DNA of 55,295 nt, taken from contig NZ_AFXZ01000037.1 of the NCBI RefSeq assembly GCF_000224335.1, forward strand, positions 1 through 55,295, written 5' to 3'. The DNA comes from Bizionia argentinensis JUB59. Its GTDB lineage: Bacteria; Bacteroidota; Bacteroidia; Flavobacteriales; Flavobacteriaceae. Under the pieces are notes generated by a model. That model was not told where the DNA came from. It did not search any database and saw nothing but the letters and a program-made list of their open reading frames with translations. A program made the translations under genes and the position numbers. Below are positions 41,631 through 51,029 of this stretch, one piece after another (position 1 is the stretch's first letter; each line of letters opens with the position of its first letter).

Positions 41631-43067
41631 TTATTTGTCAGTTGTAACTCTCGTTAATCCCAAGCGTCTGCCTTCCTCTAGCATGAGTTGAAAAGCTGCT
41701 TCGTATTCATTTGGAATATCACCTTCCAGAATAGCTTCTTTGATACTTTCTTTAATAGTGCCAATCTCTCGTGATGGTTTTAAACCGAATGTTTCCATAA
41801 TTTCTTCCCCCGAAACAGGTGGCTGAAAGTTTCTAACCTGATCGCGTTCTTCAACTTCTACGATTTTATCTCTTACATTTTTAAAGTTCTCATGATACTT
41901 TTTATACTTCTTAATGTTTTTGGTGGTAATATCGGCTTCACAAAGAATCATTAATTCTTCAACATTGTCGCCAGCATCAAAAACCAAACGTCTAACTGCA
42001 GAGTCCGTAGCAATATCATCAGCAAGCGCAATAGGTCTTGAACTCATGAAAACCATTTTTTGAACAAATTTCATTTTATCATTCAAGGGCATTTTTAAAC
42101 GTTTGAATAAACGATAGACCATTTTAGAGCCTTCAAATTCATGCGCATGAAACGTCCAACCAATTTTTTTATGGAATCGTTTTGTAGGTGCTTTTCCAAT
42201 ATCGTGCAATAGAGCAGCCCAACGAAGCCAAACGTTATCGGTGTTTTTAGATATGTTATCCACCACTTCCAACGTATGATAAAAGTTGTCCTTGTGTCGT
42301 TGGCCTTCAATTTCATCAATACCTTTAAGGGCGGTTAGTTCTGGTAGAATTTGGTTTAATAAACCTGTTTGTTCTAAAAGTAAAAATCCGATAGATGGTT
42401 TAGGTGATTCCAATATTTTATGAAGCTCAACAACAATCCGTTCTTTAGTAATAATTTCTATTCTGTGATTGTTTTTTGAAATTGAATCCAAAGATTTAGA
42501 ATCAATAGTAAATCCGAGTTGTGTGGCAAAACGAACGGCACGCATCATTCGTAAAGGATCGTCACTATACGTAATATCTGGGTCGAGTGGTGTACGAATT
42601 ATTTTGTGTTCTAAATCTAGTTCTCCTTGAAAGGGATCGAGTAAATCGCCATAACTAGACTTATTTAAACTTAATGCTAATGCATTTATAGTGAAATCGC
42701 GGCGATTTTGATCATCCTCTAGAGTACCGTTTTCCACAATGGGATTGCGACTGTTTTCGTTATAACTTTCTTTCCTAGCGCCTACAAATTCAATCTCAAT
42801 ATCTTCAAAACGCAACATGGCGGTGCCGTAGGTTTTAAAAACTTGCACTTTAGGTTTATTAGGTAGGTTTTGAGCAACCTGTCTGGCTAACTCAATACCA
42901 CTGCCAACGGCTACAATATCTATGTCTTTTGGATTGCCACGTTTTAGAAGGAAATCACGTACAAATCCACCAATAACATAAGCATCAATCTGAAGTTCTT
43001 GAGCAGATTTTGAAATTATTTTAAATATAGAATGATCTAATGCGTTTTTGTAATTCATGGGTTTCAA
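41631..43067 (-). CDS. CCA tRNA nucleotidyltransferase with HD domain
   Basis: A 478-residue class II nucleotidyltransferase. The head domain has GGFVRDFLLKRGNPKDIDIV (about residues 33-52), with the DxD metal site in KDIDIV, and RRDFTINALAL (about 122-132). The neck has DPLRMMRAVRFATQLGF. An HD phosphohydrolase-like domain follows (HNFYHTLEVVDN, then RWAALLHDIGKAPTKRF). It adds or repairs the 3' CCA of tRNAs. A poly(A) polymerase role is less likely because the family in this phylum annotates consistently as CCA-adding. Confidence 0.92.
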   Translation of the reverse strand: MKPMNYKNALDHSIFKIISKSAQELQIDAYVIGGFVRDFLLKRGNPKDIDIVAVGSGIELARQVAQNLPNKPKVQVFKTYGTAMLRFEDIEIEFVGARKESYNENSRNPIVENGTLEDDQNRRDFTINALALSLNKSSYGDLLDPFQGELDLEHKIIRTPLDPDITYSDDPLRMMRAVRFATQLGFTIDSKSLDSISKNNHRIEIITKERIVVELHKILESPKPSIGFLLLEQTGLLNQILPELTALKGIDEIEGQRHKDNFYHTLEVVDNISKNTDNVWLRWAALLHDIGKAPTKRFHKKIGWTFHAHEFEGSKMVYRLFKRLKMPLNDKMKFVQKMVFMSSRPIALADDIATDSAVRRLVFDAGDNVEELMILCEADITTKNIKKYKKYHENFKNVRDKIVEVEERDQVRNFQPPVSGEEIMETFGLKPSREIGTIKESIKEAILEGDIPNEYEAAFQLMLEEGRRLGLTRVTTDK

Positions 43068-43151
43068 ATTCCCTGTCTGTTAAAGCCAGGCAAAATTTAA
43101 GCACGACATTCCAAAGTTTATTTTGAAAATTAGTACTTAAAATTTGAAGTT

Positions 43152-43712
43152 TTATGGTCTTATAATCTTAACCGTGCCATCTTCTAATATTTTAATTATT
43201 GTTGATGGTTCAGCGTCCGTTTTTTCGTCTTGCAAATTTACAACATAGTCCACATCTTTTAAAATGTCCGCATGTATTTCTTTAAATGATTTTGGAGCAC
43301 TATTACCGCTGATATTCGCTGATGTAGAAACAAGAGGTTTATTAAAGGCTTTTATTAATTCGTATGCGAAACCTTCTTCAACAATCCGGATTGCTAGTGT
43401 ATTATCTTGAGCTACTAGATTGGTAGCAATTAAACGCGGGTTATTATATATAATTGTGGTTGGTTTTGTCGCGGTTTTTAAAAATCCGAGGGCTGCTTCT
43501 GGGATTTCTTTAATATAGGTTTTAAGCATACCTATACTGCATACTAAACAGATTAGAGCTTTGGTTTCTATACGATTTTTAAGTTTGTAAATTTCAGATA
43601 CAGCTTTTGGGTTCGTGGCATCGCAACCTAACCCCCAAAGAGTATCGGTGGGGTAGAGGATTGTTTTTCCAGATTTTAAGACGATTAAGGATTCTTTTAT
43701 ATGATCTGTCAT
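43152..43712 (-). CDS. tsaC: threonylcarbamoyl-AMP synthase (TsaC/YrdC family)
   Basis: A 186-residue enzyme that makes threonylcarbamoyl-AMP from threonine, bicarbonate and ATP, the first step of t6A37 in ANN-decoding tRNAs. The YrdC motifs are TILYPTDTLWGLGCDA (about residues 17-32), KxR-type LKNRIETKAL, and VSTSANISGNSAP (about 128-140). The short form without the Sua5 domain is present. A TATTTTTG -7 element ends five bases before the ATG, so the mRNA may be leaderless. Confidence 0.92.
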   Translation of the reverse strand: MTDHIKESLIVLKSGKTILYPTDTLWGLGCDATNPKAVSEIYKLKNRIETKALICLVCSIGMLKTYIKEIPEAALGFLKTATKPTTIIYNNPRLIATNLVAQDNTLAIRIVEEGFAYELIKAFNKPLVSTSANISGNSAPKSFKEIHADILKDVDYVVNLQDEKTDAEPSTIIKILEDGTVKIIRP

Positions 43713-43728
43713 TCAGCAAAAATAATAA

Positions 43729-43759
43729 TTGATAACCAATTGTAAACGAATTATATTTG
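43729..43759 (+). promoter_or_regulatory. Bacteroidota-type promoter of the DegT aminotransferase gene
   Basis: TTG at 43729-43731 and TATATTTG at 43752-43759 are 20 bases apart, a full match to the -33/-7 arrangement. The start would be near 43764, so translation begins at the ATG at 43794 and not at the in-frame TTG at 43764. Confidence 0.7.
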
Positions 43760-43793
43760 TAATTTGGCACCAAATCCAACAATTAGCGACTTC

Positions 43794-44873
43794 ATGATAC
43801 ATGTTACTAAAACATTTTTGCCTAAGCAAGAAGATTATAATGCATTATTGAAGAGGTCTTGGGATACACAATGGATTACAAATAGAGGTGATTTAGTCAA
43901 GGAATTGGAATCTAAAATTAAAGAAACCTTTAATATTCCATATATGATAGCAACAACAAATGGCACTCTACCTTTGCAAATAGCTATTAAAGCATTAGGC
44001 CTTACAGGCGAGATTATTACCACGCCCTTTAGTTACATAGCCACCTCTTCTGTTATTGCTTGGGAAGGATGCAAACCCGTTTTTGCGGATATTGATCCGG
44101 AGACATTTAATATAGATCCTTCAAAAATAGAAGCGCAAATTACCGCAAAAACTTCTGGAATTATTGCAACACACGTTTTTGGAAACCCTTGTGATATTGA
44201 GGCAATGGATAAAATTGCACAAAAGTACAATATAAAAGTCATTTATGATGCGGCTCATTGCTTCGGCGTGGAGTATAAAGGGAAGAGTGTTTTTAATTAT
44301 GGCGATGTTAGTACTTGTAGTTTTCACGCAACTAAAATCTTCCATACAGGAGAAGGAGGCGCAATGTTTACAAAGGACTTAGAGCTTTTTGAAACCTTAT
44401 ATTACAAACACAATTTTGGACATAATGGTCCGGAAGAATTCCATGGTTTAGGTATCAACGCAAAAATGAGTGAGCTTCAAGCTGCTATGGGATTAGCAGT
44501 TTTTCCACATTTTAATGAAATCCTGAAGCGCAGACACCAGCTTTATAACGTATATATAGAAAATTTAAAAGTGTCGGACCAATTACAGTTTCAGAAAATT
44601 AGAGAATACACAGCTTACAATTGCGCGTATTTTCCCGTAGTTTTCCTGTCTGAAGATATTTTGGATTTGGTTAAAAATGTACTAAATGGCGAATCTATTT
44701 TCCCGCGACGTTATTTTTACCCTTCTTTAAATACGGTCTCTTACTTAAACGGTGAATCTATGCCTATTTCAGAATCCCTTTCAAAACGAATATTATGTTT
44801 GCCATTATATTTTGATTTGAAGGAAGACGATGTATTACAGATTTGTCGTTTGATCCATAAAAGTTTAAATTAA
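43794..44873 (+). CDS. DegT/DnrJ/EryC1/StrS family sugar aminotransferase
   Basis: A 359-residue PLP enzyme that transfers an amino group to a nucleotide-linked keto-sugar. The substrate loop is TNGTLPLQIAIKALGL (about residues 53-68), the phosphate-binding part TTPFSYIATSSV (about 75-86), and the PLP lysine sits in SFHATKIFHTGEGG (about 176-189). The N terminus VTKTFLPKQEDYNALLKRSW is typical. An acetyltransferase gene follows after one base, so the pair may make an N-acylated amino-deoxy sugar. No dehydratase is in the window. I placed the start at ATG 43794 because of the promoter position. Confidence 0.9.
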   Translation: MIHVTKTFLPKQEDYNALLKRSWDTQWITNRGDLVKELESKIKETFNIPYMIATTNGTLPLQIAIKALGLTGEIITTPFSYIATSSVIAWEGCKPVFADIDPETFNIDPSKIEAQITAKTSGIIATHVFGNPCDIEAMDKIAQKYNIKVIYDAAHCFGVEYKGKSVFNYGDVSTCSFHATKIFHTGEGGAMFTKDLELFETLYYKHNFGHNGPEEFHGLGINAKMSELQAAMGLAVFPHFNEILKRRHQLYNVYIENLKVSDQLQFQKIREYTAYNCAYFPVVFLSEDILDLVKNVLNGESIFPRRYFYPSLNTVSYLNGESMPISESLSKRILCLPLYFDLKEDDVLQICRLIHKSLN

Positions 44874-44874
44874 A

Positions 44875-45504
44875 TTGAAAAAAGAAATTTATCTACTAGG
44901 CGTAGGAAACTATACCGAAGTTATAATTGAATTAGCCCAAGATTGTGATTATGAAGTTAAAGGCCTTTATCATTACAGTTCTGATAGGGTAGGTGAAACT
45001 GTTTTTGGTGTTGAGATAATTGGTACTACTGAAAATCTTTTGCAACAAGATATTACGGGCAAAAATTTTGCTGTAACGATGGGTGATAATAAAATTCGAA
45101 ATGATATTGCAAGCAAACTCCGAGACCGAGGAGCACTAACTCCCAATTTAATTCATCCTCAAGCATTTATTAGTAATTCAGCTATTTTAGGGCAGGGTTG
45201 TTTAATTCATTTAAACACAAAGATTAGTACGAAATGTGTTTTAGGAAATGATTGTATTTTAGATTTCAACTGTTATATGGCTCATCATTCAGTTTTAAAA
45301 GATGCTTGTTACATGTCTTCTTTTGCTATGGTTGGATCTTATAGTGTCGTTGGCAAACGTACCTTGTTAGGAATGAATTCACTTATTATGCCATTAAGTA
45401 TAACCTTGGGAAACGATTGTTTAATTGCCGCAAAATCGAATGTAACAAAATCTTTCCCAGACAATTGTGTTCTAGTTGGAAACCCTGCTAGAAAAACAAA
45501 TTAA
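44875..45504 (+). CDS. NeuD/PglD-like sugar acetyltransferase
   Basis: A 209-residue left-handed beta-helix acyltransferase. An N-terminal nucleotide-sugar-binding Rossmann-like part (LLGVGNYTEVIIELAQD) is followed by hexapeptide repeats at about 95-205 (ISNSAILGQGCLIHLNTKIS, then LGNDCILDFNCYMAHHSVLK with the catalytic His, ending VLVGNPARK). NeuD and PglD acetylate amino sugars such as sialic acid or bacillosamine precursors. It starts on TTG one base after the aminotransferase stop, so the two are coupled. Confidence 0.87.
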   Translation: MKKEIYLLGVGNYTEVIIELAQDCDYEVKGLYHYSSDRVGETVFGVEIIGTTENLLQQDITGKNFAVTMGDNKIRNDIASKLRDRGALTPNLIHPQAFISNSAILGQGCLIHLNTKISTKCVLGNDCILDFNCYMAHHSVLKDACYMSSFAMVGSYSVVGKRTLLGMNSLIMPLSITLGNDCLIAAKSNVTKSFPDNCVLVGNPARKTN

Positions 45505-45508
45505 ATAA

Positions 45509-46426
45509 ATGGAGCCCTTATTAACAATTTGTTGCACTACTTTTAATCATGAAAAATATATAAAAGAGACTTTAGATGGGTTTTTAGCTCAAAAAACAAG
45601 TTTTCCAATAGAAATTATTATTCATGATGATGCTTCTACGGATAGCACTGCTGAAATTATAAAGGAATACGCAGAAAAGGACAATCGCATAGTTACTATT
45701 TTACAAAGTGAAAATCAATATTCTAAACATATAAAACCATGGCCAAACTTTGTTTTTCCGAAAGCCCGTGGAAAATACATTGCGTTATGTGAAGGTGATG
45801 ATTATTGGACAGACCCGTTAAAGCTTCAAAAACAAGTTGATTTTTTAGAATTAAATGCTGATTTCGTGATCTCTTGGACTAATTATCAAACTTTTAATGG
45901 AAGTAGCTTTTTGCCTAATAAATGGGATCAAAAAGAAGAAAACACGACTATTGATTATTATAATATATTTTCACCTTACTGCACCTTGACTTTAACGGCC
46001 GTTTTTAAAAGAGAAGCTTTAAATTTAGAACTTTTAAAATCTTTTAAATACGCCAAAGACAACTCCTTATATATTGTTTTGCTACAAAAAGGAAAAGGTG
46101 TTTTTATGGATTTTGAATCCGCTGTTTATCGGGTACATGAAGATGGTGTGTATTCATTACAGTCCGATTTTTTTAAAAATTACTCTTCATACTTAAATGT
46201 TAAGGAAGTTACGGATGCCATTCCAAAATCTAGAACGAGTAATGTTAAAAAAGTAATAAAATCTTTAGGAAATGCGGCTGCTTTTGAAGTTTTAAAATTA
46301 AAAAATGCAGATGAAAAGCTTACCGAAAACCAATTAAGCTTCATGAAAACATACTTTTGTGAAGCCGATTTTAAAACCAAATTTAAATATTATAAGCGCT
46401 TATTAAAATATCAATTTTCACAATAG
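45509..46426 (+). CDS. family 2 glycosyltransferase
   Basis: A 305-residue GT-A enzyme. LLTICCTTFNHEKYIKETLDG (about residues 4-24) and EIIIHDDASTDSTAEII form the nucleotide-binding strand-helix. The metal-binding ALCEGDDYWTDPLKLQKQV (about 90-108) is the DxD region. The gene starts four bases after the acetyltransferase stop and its 3' end overlaps the convergent next gene by nine bases. It probably adds one sugar to a surface glycan. Confidence 0.9.
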   Translation: MEPLLTICCTTFNHEKYIKETLDGFLAQKTSFPIEIIIHDDASTDSTAEIIKEYAEKDNRIVTILQSENQYSKHIKPWPNFVFPKARGKYIALCEGDDYWTDPLKLQKQVDFLELNADFVISWTNYQTFNGSSFLPNKWDQKEENTTIDYYNIFSPYCTLTLTAVFKREALNLELLKSFKYAKDNSLYIVLLQKGKGVFMDFESAVYRVHEDGVYSLQSDFFKNYSSYLNVKEVTDAIPKSRTSNVKKVIKSLGNAAAFEVLKLKNADEKLTENQLSFMKTYFCEADFKTKFKYYKRLLKYQFSQ

Positions 46427-47413
46427 ACATTTGAAGTATAAAATGATTTTGTCGGCCATTTTTAAGGTGTCAAAAAAGGTAGAATCATTTTTTATAAATT
46501 TATAAAATGCTTTATTATATCCTATTGCATTTCTGATGCTCCTTTTAATATTGCGGTCTATATGTTTTTTAAATAACTCTTTATTATAAACCTCTAGTTG
46601 TTTGTTACGTTTCAGTAAGTCATGAGCGGCATGAATGGTTTTTATTACATCTCCAGATGATTGTTTCCGCTTCAATGAAACGGCATGGATGTAAAATGAA
46701 ATATTAGGATCAGTTTTAGGAATGCCTAATTGTTCCATTTGTTTTGCTTTTATTAATACCTCTGACTTTCGGAGGTTCGCTTCTTTAGTTTGACTTATAT
46801 TATTATCATGCCAACGGTATTTTAATAAGGATTCTGGGATATTATGAAATTGCGTTTTATAAATTAGCTGACTCCATAATCCATAATCTTCTGCAGGCAC
46901 ATATTGCTGTTCAAAGCGTAAGTTGCCTAAAGCCGATTTTCTGAACATAACAGTTGGGTTTCCAATGCCACTACTATGCAAAAACTGTATGAGTAAAGCT
47001 TCGTGTGAAACTTCATGTTTCACGACTTTTTCTTTTCTGTTTCCGAAAAAGGAAAACCAAGTACCACAAACGCCCACTTCTGGATGTGCGTTTAAATATT
47101 TTAGTTGTTTTTCAAAACGAGTTGGTAGCGCAATGTCATCTGCGTCTAACAAAGCTATTAGGTCGGTTTTTGCTATTTGTATACCTTCATTTCGTAAATT
47201 TGCAGGACCTTCATTTTTAGTTTTTGTTATTACGGAAATCCGGGAGTCCTGCCTTTTATAATTTTTAAGAATTTCAGCAGTCGAATCGGTTGAATTGTCA
47301 TTTAATACTAATAAGGAGAATTCTGTAAAGGTTTGATTTAAGACGCTGTCAATGGATTCTTTAAGAAATTTTTCGCCATTGTAAACAGGCATTATTACAG
47401 TTAAGACAGGCAT
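46418..47413 (-). CDS. family 2 glycosyltransferase
   Basis: A 331-residue GT-A protein. LTVIMPVYNGEKFLKESIDSV (about residues 4-24), LLVLNDNSTDSTAEIL (about 34-49) and LIALLDADDIALPTRFEKQ (about 85-103, DxD) are the classic GT2 blocks. GVCGTWFSFFG and a long helical C terminus follow. It ends over the last bases of the plus-strand GT2 gene. Confidence 0.9.
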   Translation of the reverse strand: MPVLTVIMPVYNGEKFLKESIDSVLNQTFTEFSLLVLNDNSTDSTAEILKNYKRQDSRISVITKTKNEGPANLRNEGIQIAKTDLIALLDADDIALPTRFEKQLKYLNAHPEVGVCGTWFSFFGNRKEKVVKHEVSHEALLIQFLHSSGIGNPTVMFRKSALGNLRFEQQYVPAEDYGLWSQLIYKTQFHNIPESLLKYRWHDNNISQTKEANLRKSEVLIKAKQMEQLGIPKTDPNISFYIHAVSLKRKQSSGDVIKTIHAAHDLLKRNKQLEVYNKELFKKHIDRNIKRSIRNAIGYNKAFYKFIKNDSTFFDTLKMADKIILYFKCLL

Positions 47414-47460
47414 TTTTGGACAATTTTAATAACAAAAGTAGTTATTTATATGGCTTAAAC

Positions 47461-47468
47461 TATATTTG
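47461..47468 (+). promoter_or_regulatory. -7 element (TATATTTG) before the 47482 gene
   Basis: TATATTTG lies 13 bases upstream of the ATG at 47482 and inside the longer open frame that begins at 47416. It argues for the internal ATG as the real start. Confidence 0.5.
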
Positions 47469-47481
47469 TAAAAAATATTCC

Positions 47482-48348
47482 ATGAAAAAGATACATGTTG
47501 GTTTTTTACTCTCTTATGATTACGATAAATTAAAAAAATCTATTCCACCAGTTTATCAGGAAGCGGATGCTATTTTTATTGCTATAGATTATAAAAGTCG
47601 AACTTGGTCTGGTGAAACCTTCGAAGTAGATCCGGCTTTTTTTGAATGGTTAAAAGAATTTGATATTGATAATAAAATACAATTATATAAAGATGATTTC
47701 TATGATTCGAATTTAATCGCTATTGAAAATGATAATCGCGAACGTCACATGTTATCCTTAAAAATGGGTATCGGTAATTGGTTGGTTCAAATTGATAGTG
47801 ATGAGTATTTTGTCGATTTTGCTAATTTTGTTAAAGACTTAAGACGTTTTGACAGTTACTTGGATAACCCTGAAGAAAAGAACATTCAAATTGCAGCCTT
47901 TTTAATCAACTTATATAAATACACCGATAATGGTGTGTTGTTTATAAAGAAGGCAACACGGGGGGTTATAGCAACAAATTACCCCAACTATAAAGTTGCT
48001 AGAAACACTCGTAAACGTATTGTTTATACCCAAAACATTTTACTTCACGAAAGTATTGCTAGAGATGAAGCGGAGTTAGTTTTAAAATTGGATAACTGGG
48101 GACATAATATTGAAGTTCAAGATAAAGAAGCTTTTTTGGATAAATGGCGAACCACTAATAAGTCCAACTATAAAATTCGTGAAAATTTCTTTTATATCGA
48201 ACCAGAAAAATGGAAACATTTGGAGTTCTGTGAAGGGAATACCATAGAAAAAATTCGTACAAACATCAATTTAGACAGGATCATGCCTTCAAAATTCTTT
48301 ATTGCTAAAAAGAATTTAGGTCAATATTTTAAATACTTATTTAAGTAG
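47482..48348 (+). CDS. probable GT-A fold glycosyltransferase
   Basis: A 288-residue protein. The opening KKIHVGFLLSYDYDKLKKSI resembles the first strand of GT-A enzymes. WLVQIDSDEYFVDFANFVKDL (about residues 92-112) contains a D-S-D-E acidic motif like that of GT2-type glycosyltransferases. The C-terminal half has ATRGVIATNYPNYKVARNTRK and HESIARDEAELVLKLDNWGH, as in several uncharacterised cluster glycosyltransferases. No membrane segment is present. I set the start at ATG 47482, after the -7 element. Its 3' end overlaps the next gene by 12 bases. Confidence 0.65.
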   Translation: MKKIHVGFLLSYDYDKLKKSIPPVYQEADAIFIAIDYKSRTWSGETFEVDPAFFEWLKEFDIDNKIQLYKDDFYDSNLIAIENDNRERHMLSLKMGIGNWLVQIDSDEYFVDFANFVKDLRRFDSYLDNPEEKNIQIAAFLINLYKYTDNGVLFIKKATRGVIATNYPNYKVARNTRKRIVYTQNILLHESIARDEAELVLKLDNWGHNIEVQDKEAFLDKWRTTNKSNYKIRENFFYIEPEKWKHLEFCEGNTIEKIRTNINLDRIMPSKFFIAKKNLGQYFKYLFK

Positions 48349-49413
48349 ACTTCTGTAAACATTTAAATACTGTTTAGCCGTGTTGTCCCAAGAATACGAA
48401 TTGGCATGTTGCTGTAATTTCTCGCTGTAATCGATTTGGTCTTCATTATAAATTTTCATGCCATTTTGAAGAATGTCTGCCATATATTTAGGCTCAAAAT
48501 GCTCCCAGTAAAATGCATGTTCACCTCCAACTTCAGGAAGTGAACTTTTATCTGATAAAAAAACTGGTTTACCATACTGCATAGCTTCTATTGGCGGAAT
48601 ACCAAAACCTTCCCGTAAGGAAGGAAAGCAAAAGGCGTAACAATTTTTTAAATAATAAGCTTTATCTGTTTCAGAGATTTTTCCCGTTAAAAACACACGG
48701 TTTTCAAGTTGTAGTTTATCAACTTTTTTCTTAATTTCTTTAGCATAATCAGTGGTGTTTTTTCCAGAAATAATAAGATTTAATTCGGGAAGATTAGCCA
48801 GCATTTCAACCAAAGTATGGAAATTCTTTTTTTCTAAAACTTCCCCTATGGTAAAGATAAAGTCTCCTTTTGGAAGTAAGGCTGGAATATGGTTTTCTGG
48901 AATTTCTTTAGGTTTAGAACTCCCGTTATAAATAACATACTCTGGAATGTCAGGTACTTTAAAATAGGTGTGTGTCATGGTTTTGGCATATTCTGAAATA
49001 TAGGTAATGGCATGACTGCGTTGTAGTTTGTCTTTAAAGAGCCTTATTCGTTTGTTTAAATCATTTCCTGATAATTCTTCCATAAAGTTCACATCGTGAA
49101 CGGTTAATAAATAAGGAATGTTTTTAAAAGGTTCTATTTTAGTGTTCTGGTTTAAAGAATGCCATAAATTGTATGCCTTTTTAATTCTGAAGATTTTTTT
49201 TCGCTGTAAAGAATTGTATTTTTTATAGCAAAATGTCTGTCCAAATTCTTTTTCTAATTTTTCGGGATGTTTGCTGATTAATGTAATTTCAACATCTAAA
49301 GCTTTCAGAATATCTTGATGATTATAAAATCCTTTTATTAAATGATAGTTAAACTGACCAAATCCGAAGAATAAATTATCAATATTATGTGACTCTAAAC
49401 AAATTGTACGCAT
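48337..49413 (-). CDS. family 1/4 glycosyltransferase
   Basis: A 358-residue GT-B enzyme. The N-terminal domain has NIPYLLTVHDVNFMEELSG and SHAITYISEYAK. The C-terminal domain has FIFTIGEVLEKKNFHTLVEM (about residues 190-209), NRVFLTGKISETDKAYYLKN, and the donor-binding FPSLREGFGIPPIEAMQYG (about 272-290) with the E-x7-E motif. It is a retaining glycosyltransferase family 4 member, probably in LPS or capsule assembly. It overlaps the preceding plus-strand gene at the 3' end. Confidence 0.92.
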   Translation of the reverse strand: MRTICLESHNIDNLFFGFGQFNYHLIKGFYNHQDILKALDVEITLISKHPEKLEKEFGQTFCYKKYNSLQRKKIFRIKKAYNLWHSLNQNTKIEPFKNIPYLLTVHDVNFMEELSGNDLNKRIRLFKDKLQRSHAITYISEYAKTMTHTYFKVPDIPEYVIYNGSSKPKEIPENHIPALLPKGDFIFTIGEVLEKKNFHTLVEMLANLPELNLIISGKNTTDYAKEIKKKVDKLQLENRVFLTGKISETDKAYYLKNCYAFCFPSLREGFGIPPIEAMQYGKPVFLSDKSSLPEVGGEHAFYWEHFEPKYMADILQNGMKIYNEDQIDYSEKLQQHANSYSWDNTAKQYLNVYRSLLK

Positions 49414-49504
49414 AGCTGTAGCTTTGGTGCAAAATATATAAATTGCGATTGAACTGCTAATTTAATTCATAATTAAAACAAAATAAATATTGTAATATTG
49501 TAAC

Positions 49505-50269
49505 ATGAATTATACAGTGCATAAGGCGTTTCAGAAGGATGAACAACAGCTTACAAGTTATATTGAAAACTACGAAACGACTGGAGAAAACTTTGGAAAT
49601 CAAGATCGGAACTCGCTTAAATTATACGATTTAAACGGATTAACTATCAATGTAAAATCTTTTAAGATTCCTAATTTGGTGAATCAAATTGCCTATCGTT
49701 TTTTTAGAAAAAGTAAAGCGCAACGTTCTTTTGAATATGGAAATCGTCTATTGGCGCTAGGAATCGGTACACCGCAACCCATTGCTTTCTACGAGCAGAA
49801 AACACTTTTGCTATTCAGAAAAAGCTATTATATTAGTGAACATTTACCATACGATTTAACGTATCGAGAACTGACATTCGATTTTAACATGCCTAATCAT
49901 GAAGCTATTCTGCGCGCTTTCACGCAATTTACCTTCAGATTGCATGAGGCAGGTGTAAATTTTTTAGATCATTCGCCTGGAAATACGCTTATTCAGATCC
50001 ATAATGGGAATTATAAATTTTATTTAGTGGATTTAAATCGGATGGAATTTGGCGAAATGGATTTTGAAACACGTATTAAAAACTTTGCTCGTTTAACAAT
50101 TCATAAATCCATGGTTAAAGTCATGAGTGATGAATATACCAAATTAAGTGGATATAGCTATAAGCAAGTTTTTGATTTGATGTGGGCTGAAACAGAGGCT
50201 TTTCAAGAGCGTTTTCATAGAAAAAGACGTATTAAAAATAAGATCTTTTTTTGGAGAAAAAAGGCTTAA
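49505..50269 (+). CDS. Kdo/lipopolysaccharide kinase-like protein
   Basis: A 254-residue protein kinase-fold protein of the Kdo kinase/InaA group. The ATP-lobe Lys is probably in LTINVKSFK (about residues 49-57). The catalytic loop reads NFLDHSPGNTLIQIHNG (about 154-170), with Asp and Asn in place, and the DFG-equivalent Asp is in FYLVDLNRMEFGEM (about 175-188). These enzymes phosphorylate sugars of the LPS inner core. It lies amid glycosyltransferase genes, and its stop abuts the stop of the next gene. Confidence 0.8.
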   Translation: MNYTVHKAFQKDEQQLTSYIENYETTGENFGNQDRNSLKLYDLNGLTINVKSFKIPNLVNQIAYRFFRKSKAQRSFEYGNRLLALGIGTPQPIAFYEQKTLLLFRKSYYISEHLPYDLTYRELTFDFNMPNHEAILRAFTQFTFRLHEAGVNFLDHSPGNTLIQIHNGNYKFYLVDLNRMEFGEMDFETRIKNFARLTIHKSMVKVMSDEYTKLSGYSYKQVFDLMWAETEAFQERFHRKRRIKNKIFFWRKKA

Positions 50270-51022
50270 CTACTTTAGGTTTCTCCGTAATAGCCATAGT
50301 TTAACATAGCGCATAAATACAACGTAACCTTGAATAAAACCAATGGTTAAACCAACTACGCCATCTCTGAAGCCACCTTGAACAATATAATGCTTAAAAA
50401 AACCCCAAAATGGTTTAATAACGAAATGATAAGGCGTTAAGTTATCTGTTTTTTTATCATATTCTTCAGCTTGTTTTGTCGCGTATCGATTCATTTTTTC
50501 AAAATATGCATCGATCGTGGTGTAGGTATTGTGATAAAGTTTATTTTTAAGAAAGCCAACAGAACCTTCCGCTATCATTTCCTCATGAACGAGCTTGTCT
50601 TCATATAAACATAAATCTCTTTGAAATAATCGGATAACTTTATCATTACGCCAACCACTATAATTTACGCGTTTTCCCATAAAGTGATTGATTCTACCAA
50701 TCCAAAATGCCGCATGTTTTTGTTCTGTGTTTAGGATATCAATTATTTCAGCTTGCAATTCAGGTGTCACGCGTTCATCGGCATCCACAATTAAAACCCA
50801 TTCATATTCAGCTTGTGGAATAATCCAGTTTTTTTGCTCCGCATGATAAGTAAATTTACGTTGAATAACACTTGCGTTCAAGCTTTTTGCTTTTTCAAAT
50901 GTACCATCCGTGCTAAAACTATCAACCACTATAATTTGATCAGCAAAACTTACTGACGCAATTACGGATTCAATATTATGAATTTCATCTTTGGTTAAAA
51001 TGATAGCTGTTAATTTTTTCAT
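50270..51022 (-). CDS. WaaE/KdtX-like family 2 glycosyltransferase
   Basis: A 250-residue GT2 protein. LTAIILTKDEIHNIESVIASV (about residues 3-23), QIIVVDSFSTDGTFEKAK (about 30-47) and WVLIVDADERVTPELQAEI (about 75-93) match the LPS core beta-glucosyltransferase group (WaaE/LgtF/KdtX). A C-terminal membrane-associated helix region (FWGFFKHYIVQGGFRDG) is typical. It lies seven bases from the heptosyltransferase-like gene on the same strand. Confidence 0.9.
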   Translation of the reverse strand: MKKLTAIILTKDEIHNIESVIASVSFADQIIVVDSFSTDGTFEKAKSLNASVIQRKFTYHAEQKNWIIPQAEYEWVLIVDADERVTPELQAEIIDILNTEQKHAAFWIGRINHFMGKRVNYSGWRNDKVIRLFQRDLCLYEDKLVHEEMIAEGSVGFLKNKLYHNTYTTIDAYFEKMNRYATKQAEEYDKKTDNLTPYHFVIKPFWGFFKHYIVQGGFRDGVVGLTIGFIQGYVVFMRYVKLWLLRRNLK

Positions 51023-51029
51023 ATTAGAC

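Noticed and set aside
43765-43782. Second sigma-54-like site (TTGGCACC) near the DegT gene
   Set aside because: GC is missing ten bases after GG, and a standard Bacteroidota promoter overlaps it.
43764-43793. Upstream TTG as start of the DegT aminotransferase
   Set aside because: A full -33/-7 promoter places the transcription start at about the TTG, and the extra ten residues do not resemble the family's N terminus.
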